Of a DNA stretch of 17,488 nucleotides, positions 14,321 through 17,488 are shown one piece after another; the stretch's first letter is position 1, and each line of letters opens with the position of its first letter. Under the pieces are notes generated by a model that worked only from the letters and a program-made list of their open reading frames with translations, was not told the DNA's origin and made no database searches. Origin of the DNA: an uncultured Pseudomonadota bacterium (lineage in GTDB: Bacteria; Pseudomonadota; Gammaproteobacteria; Steroidobacterales; Steroidobacteraceae); NCBI GenBank assembly GCA_903890265.1, contig CAITAM010000551.1, forward strand, positions 1 to 17,488, given 5' to 3'. Position numbers and translations under genes: made by a program.

Positions 14321-15631
14321 ATGCCGCCCACGATGAACGCCACCCGCGCCGGGCGGCTGAGCGATCTGCTGCTCCGCCGCCTGCCCCTGCCGCCGAACGA
14401 CCTCTTGCGCGACGCCACCTACCGGCGCCTGTGGGTGTCGATCCTCATTTCCTCGCTCGGCGGGCAGATCACGCTGCTCGCGCTGCCGTTGACGGCCGCG
14501 GTGCTGCTGCATGCTTCCCCCACGGAGATGGGTTTCCTGAGTGCCGCCGAGCTCGCGCCCTACGTCATCTTCGGCCTGCCGGCCGGCGTCTGGCTTGACC
14601 GCGCGCCGAAGCTGCCGATCTACGTCGTCGGCGAACTCGCGATTGCGGTCGCGGTCGGCAGCGTGCCGCTCGCGTGGTTCGTCTGGCACCTGTCGATCGT
14701 CTGGCTGTGCCTCGTCGGCTTTCTGATCGGCACCGTCAACACCATCGCCGGCAGTGCCGCGCAGATCGTGCTCACGCAGATCGTGCCGCGCGAGCGGCTG
14801 GTCGAGGCGCACGCCAAGAACACGCTCGCCAATTCGGCCGCGGAGGTGATGGGCCCGGGCGCGGCCGGGGCGCTGATCAAGCTGTTCGGTCCGCCGGTGG
14901 CGCTGCTCGCCGACGTCATCCTCCTGCTGTCATCCGCCGTGATCCTGCGCGGCATACGGGTCGTCGAGACCGTCAGCAGCAGCGGGGAGGCCTTCATCCC
15001 GGCGATGATGAACGGCGTGCGCTTCGTGCGCGGCAACGTGCTCCTCGTCGCCATGGCCGTGACCGTGGGTGCCTGGCAGTTCTTCAACCAGACCGCGACC
15101 GTGGTGCAGATCCTGCTCGCGACGCGGGTGCTCGGCATTTCGGCGAAGGGCGTGGGCCTGTCGTACATCGCCCTTGGCATCGGCACGGTCGGCGCGTCCG
15201 CGCTCGGCAACCGGGTCGCCGCGCGGATCGGCTCCGGGCCGATGCTCGTGCTCGGCTTCGTGCTGAGCGGCCTCGGCTGGGTCCTGCTCGCCGTGGCCCC
15301 CGCCAGCGCGTTCGGCGTCGTCGCCTACGCGCTGATGCTGCTGCTCTTTGGCGTGGGTGCCGTCTTCATCTTCGTGAACTTCCTGTCCCTGCGCCAGGCC
15401 GTGACCCCGGCGCCGATGCTCGGGCGCATGACGACGACGATGCGCTGGCTGAGCCTGCTGCCCGGCGTGCCGGGCGCGCTGTGGGGCGGCTGGCTCGGCG
15501 AGCACGTCAGTCTGCGCGCGGCGCTCGGCTTTGCCGGCCTCGGCTCGCTCCTGCTCGCGCTCTGCGCCTGGCGAATCACCGCGATCCGCTCGATCCGCAC
15601 GCTGCCAAGCGCCGTCCACGCGCCGCACTGA
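14321..15631 (+). CDS. Major facilitator superfamily transporter, EntS/MFS_3-like exporter
   Basis: Inner-membrane secondary transporter of 436 residues with about 12 hydrophobic helices. The first helix begins near 38 (LWVSILISSLGG). The loop GLPAGVWLDRAPK (85-97) is the motif-A region between helices 2 and 3. LVEAHAKNTLANSAAEVMGP (160-179) resembles the exporter group that includes EntS. The cytoplasmic mid-loop is around 212-235. Such proteins export siderophores, antibiotics or other small molecules by proton antiport. The start is uncertain: ATG 14321 is taken as the first in-frame ATG after the spacer, but ATG 14333 is possible, and neither has a clear ribosome site. TAGACTCGG at 14299 may be a -10. 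The gene diverges from the esterase-glycosyltransferase pair across 125 nt, which suggests a shared substrate, though this is inference. Confidence 0.92.
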   Translation: MPPTMNATRAGRLSDLLLRRLPLPPNDLLRDATYRRLWVSILISSLGGQITLLALPLTAAVLLHASPTEMGFLSAAELAPYVIFGLPAGVWLDRAPKLPIYVVGELAIAVAVGSVPLAWFVWHLSIVWLCLVGFLIGTVNTIAGSAAQIVLTQIVPRERLVEAHAKNTLANSAAEVMGPGAAGALIKLFGPPVALLADVILLLSSAVILRGIRVVETVSSSGEAFIPAMMNGVRFVRGNVLLVAMAVTVGAWQFFNQTATVVQILLATRVLGISAKGVGLSYIALGIGTVGASALGNRVAARIGSGPMLVLGFVLSGLGWVLLAVAPASAFGVVAYALMLLLFGVGAVFIFVNFLSLRQAVTPAPMLGRMTTTMRWLSLLPGVPGALWGGWLGEHVSLRAALGFAGLGSLLLALCAWRITAIRSIRTLPSAVHAPH

Positions 15632-15649
15632 CGGCGCCGCGGCGCCGTC
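15630..15649. terminator. 20-bp perfect palindrome between convergent stop codons
   Basis: GACGGCGCCG followed by CGGCGCCGTC is self-complementary over all 20 bases. As RNA it would form an 8-bp stem with a CGCG loop on either strand. It overlaps the MFS stop codon (15629-15631) and ends 2 nt before the ferredoxin stop codon. There are no T-tracts, so any terminator role would be bidirectional and non-classical. Confidence 0.5.
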
Positions 15650-15651
15650 GC

Positions 15652-16341
15652 TCAGCGGCCGATGAAGGCGGCCATGTGAAAGCGGGCCTGCGCCTCGCCG
15701 TAGCGGTACGCCGCCCCGACCGGGCAGCGGGCCCGCGCCGCGCAGCCCCGCAACCGGCAGTCGTTGTCGGCGCTCGCCCGCACGAACCGGTCGCAGGCCG
15801 TGGTGTCGAAGGCCTCGGCCGTCACCGCCCCGATCGGGCAGGTCGTCAGGCACGGCTTGCCGGTGCAGCGCTCGCAGGGGCTTGGCCGCGCGTCGCGCGC
15901 CGGCAAGGTCAGCCGCGCACTGAAGGCGAGCGCGCCGCGGTAGGCGTGCCACAGGCCGAAGTCGGGATGGATCAGCACGCCGAGCGGCGACGGGTGCACG
16001 GGCTCCGCCGCCCGCGCCCAGCGCTGGAAGGGCAGCCACGGCGGGCCGTCATTGGGATAGAGCGCGGTCGCGCCGACCTCGCTTGCGAGCGCCCCGATCG
16101 TGCGGCGCGACCAGCGGTCGAGGGGATGCGGCCTGCCATCCCCGGCCTCGGCGGACGCCGAGAACACGGGCCACTGCAGCCCGCCGGTAAAGCCGAGCAG
16201 CACGAGCGTCCCGACCGGGTGCGCCGCGGCGACCGGTGGCAGGAGCTCGGCCGGCGGGTGCAGCGCCCCGCGCAGCGCAAGGCCCGCCCGCGCGGCACGG
16301 GCGGCGATCGACTCGAGCGTGACGTCCGCCGGGGCGCTCAC
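15652..16341 (-). CDS. 4Fe-4S ferredoxin-like protein (eight cysteines)
   Basis: Soluble iron-sulfur protein of 229 residues, probably an electron carrier or redox partner. Residues 1-150 form a non-ferredoxin domain with conserved-looking blocks: HPLDRWSRR (72-80), PPWLPFQRWA (100-109) and HPSPLGVLIHPDFGLWHAYRGAL (116-138). The C-terminus carries C156-x2-C159-x4-C164-x3-C168-P, a plausible [4Fe-4S] site, and then C183, C195, C200 and C206-P, plausibly a second cluster. I recall similar proteins annotated simply as ferredoxin in proteobacteria; their function is unknown to me. The GTG start at 16341 is chosen because it forms a GTGA overlap with the stop of the ALDH-like gene, implying co-translation; no independent ribosome site is visible. 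A longer in-frame start at 16446 would overlap the ALDH-like gene by over 100 nt and is unlikely. Confidence 0.85.
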   Translation of the reverse strand: MSAPADVTLESIAARAARAGLALRGALHPPAELLPPVAAAHPVGTLVLLGFTGGLQWPVFSASAEAGDGRPHPLDRWSRRTIGALASEVGATALYPNDGPPWLPFQRWARAAEPVHPSPLGVLIHPDFGLWHAYRGALAFSARLTLPARDARPSPCERCTGKPCLTTCPIGAVTAEAFDTTACDRFVRASADNDCRLRGCAARARCPVGAAYRYGEAQARFHMAAFIGR

Positions 16342-17488
16342 CGGCCGCTGACCGGGCGCGGCCGCTCCGCGTAGGGAAAGCCGAGCGACGAGAGCCGCGT
16401 CAGCGGGCGCACGGTAACGGCCGCCTGGACGGTGCCCGGCGGGCACAGTCCGCTGCGCACCAGAATGTCGTCGGCGAGCGACGCACCGTCATCCACCGAC
16501 GGCGCCGGCGCCGCGAGCGGCAGGGCGAGCGCTGCCGCCGTCGACGCGGGATCGCGTGCGATCAGCGAGAGCTCGAGGCCCGGATGGCCGTCCCGCTCGG
16601 CCGCGAGCGCGGCGGCGCTGTCCGCCACGGTCGACACCGCGACGACCGGGCCACGGATCGCGCCCGCGGCGAGCACGGCCTCGATCGGCACGCCCGTGAG
16701 CACGGTCGGCTGGAAGAAGTGGCCGGGCAGACCCCACGGCTTGAAGCGCCGCGCACCCACCTTGAGGGTGCCACCCTGTTTCAGCAGCAGCCCGACCTGC
16801 CGCTCGACGGTATCGGCGGCCGCGGCGGTCTGCAGCGGACCGAGGTCGGTGCCGGGTCGCACCGGATCGCCGCACTCGAGCAGCGCCACGGCGAGGTGCA
16901 GGGCGTCGCCGAGCGAACGGGCGATGCCCTCCTCCGCGTACACCCTGAGCGAGGCGTGCGCGAGCTGGCCGCCGTGGTAGAGCCGCGCCGCGGCAATGAG
17001 GTGCGCGGCGAGCTCCGGATCGGCATCGGCCGTGACCACGATCGCGCGCCGGATGCCCGCCCGCGCCGGCAACCCCGCCGCGAGCAGCGGCCCGGCCGCG
17101 TGCCCGGTCACGGTGGTCACCCAGCCCGGCGGCAGGTCGGCCACCCGCAGGCACTCAAGGATCGTCAGCGGCGTGCAGAGCGGCAGCGCCCAGACGCCGC
17201 CGCGGCCCGCGGCAACCGCGGCACGGAGCTCGCGCGCGAACACGTAGAGCGCCAAGTGGGGCTCGAGTACCGAGAGGACCATGCCCGGTGAATCGTCGTC
17301 GGCCGCCGGCACCGGCACCGGCAGCGGCGCCTCGAGCAGGTCCGCCACCGCGGTGACGGTGTCGAGGGCTTCCCACAGCGGCTGCCCCGATTCGAGTGAC
17401 AGCGTGCGGGCGAGGTCGGCGGCGGCGGCACGGATGCGCGCGGCGGCACGAGCCAATGGCTCCGCCCGCCCGGCGGGCGAGGCCGGCG
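16338..17488 (-). CDS. Aldehyde-dehydrogenase-like protein lacking catalytic residues (5' end outside window)
   Basis: About 383 residues are visible and the frame stays open to the right edge, so the N-terminus is missing. ALDH-fold landmarks remain: LARTLSLESGQPLWEAL near the start, ADLPPGWVTTVTG (aligning with AGLPPGVVNVVTG), DLGPL and GHFFQPTVLTGV. But the residues that make an ALDH work are altered. Where the family has GQ-x-C with the nucleophile, this protein has HGGQLAHASLRV, so Cys is Ala. The ELGGK segment with the general-base Glu reads RAGIRRAI. The cofactor-binding KPSE-x-TP segment reads ALPLCTP. EIFGPV reads AIRGPV. The protein is therefore probably not a NAD(P)-dependent aldehyde dehydrogenase, although a relic or scaffold role is possible. 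Its stop overlaps the ferredoxin-like start by 4 nt. The frame is intact, with no internal stop, so it is not an obvious pseudogene. Confidence 0.8.
   Translation of the reverse strand, partial: PASPAGRAEPLARAAARIRAAAADLARTLSLESGQPLWEALDTVTAVADLLEAPLPVPVPAADDDSPGMVLSVLEPHLALYVFARELRAAVAAGRGGVWALPLCTPLTILECLRVADLPPGWVTTVTGHAAGPLLAAGLPARAGIRRAIVVTADADPELAAHLIAAARLYHGGQLAHASLRVYAEEGIARSLGDALHLAVALLECGDPVRPGTDLGPLQTAAAADTVERQVGLLLKQGGTLKVGARRFKPWGLPGHFFQPTVLTGVPIEAVLAAGAIRGPVVAVSTVADSAAALAAERDGHPGLELSLIARDPASTAAALALPLAAPAPSVDDGASLADDILVRSGLCPPGTVQAAVTVRPLTRLSSLGFPYAERPRPVSGR

Noticed and set aside
14674..16374. Plus-strand open frame of about 566 codons over the MFS and ferredoxin genes
   Set aside because: Out of frame with the MFS gene and antisense to the ferredoxin; composition is almost all Arg/Ala/Gly with no motif.
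1..17488. CRISPR, toxin-antitoxin, phage-defence or mobile-element system
   Set aside because: No repeat-spacer array, transposase, integrase, small toxin-antitoxin pair or defence-typical operon was found; the PLD-like gene alone is not sufficient evidence.

Overview
This is a GC-rich (about 70% by eye) chromosomal segment of a Gram-negative bacterium, most likely a proteobacterium. A TonB-dependent outer-membrane receptor, a periplasmic-type lipoprotein and a DeaD-like RNA helicase point that way. Class-level placement (gamma- or alphaproteobacterial) is not secure. No rRNA, tRNA, CRISPR array, transposase, integrase or phage gene was seen, and most genes have strong G/C third-position bias, so this looks like ordinary chromosome rather than an obvious island.

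Layout, left to right. A DeaD-like DEAD-box RNA helicase (minus strand, C-terminus beyond the left edge) is followed by a soluble chemoreceptor-like protein (minus) with a degenerate signalling tip, then a double-HKD phospholipase D-like protein (minus). A 318-nt divergent spacer with inverted repeats separates these from a lipoprotein glycerophosphodiester phosphodiesterase (plus). A perfect 9-bp hairpin follows that gene. Next come a GAF-GGDEF-EAL cyclic-di-GMP enzyme (plus), a TonB-dependent receptor (minus, convergent) and a tiny GNAT-like protein (plus). After an AT-rich convergent spacer lies a GT1 glycosyltransferase whose start overlaps the end of a type-B carboxylesterase (both minus). 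An MFS efflux-type transporter (plus) diverges from the esterase. It ends in a 20-bp perfect palindrome against a 4Fe-4S ferredoxin-like protein (minus), which shares a 4-nt start/stop overlap with an aldehyde-dehydrogenase-like protein running off the right edge.

How the genes may work together. Three small units stand out. (1) Esterase plus glycosyltransferase plus divergent exporter look like a module for modifying and exporting a small hydrophobic molecule; this is inference from gene order. (2) The ferredoxin and ALDH-like proteins are almost certainly co-translated. The ALDH-like partner lacks the catalytic cysteine and other signature residues, so the pair is unlikely to be a plain aldehyde oxidation system and is the best candidate here for an undescribed function. 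(3) The PLD-like and GDPD genes share a divergent control region and may both act on phosphodiesters, one apparently cytoplasmic and one in the envelope. The chemoreceptor-like and GAF-GGDEF-EAL proteins are sensory or signalling proteins with no partner genes (cheA, cheW, effectors) nearby.
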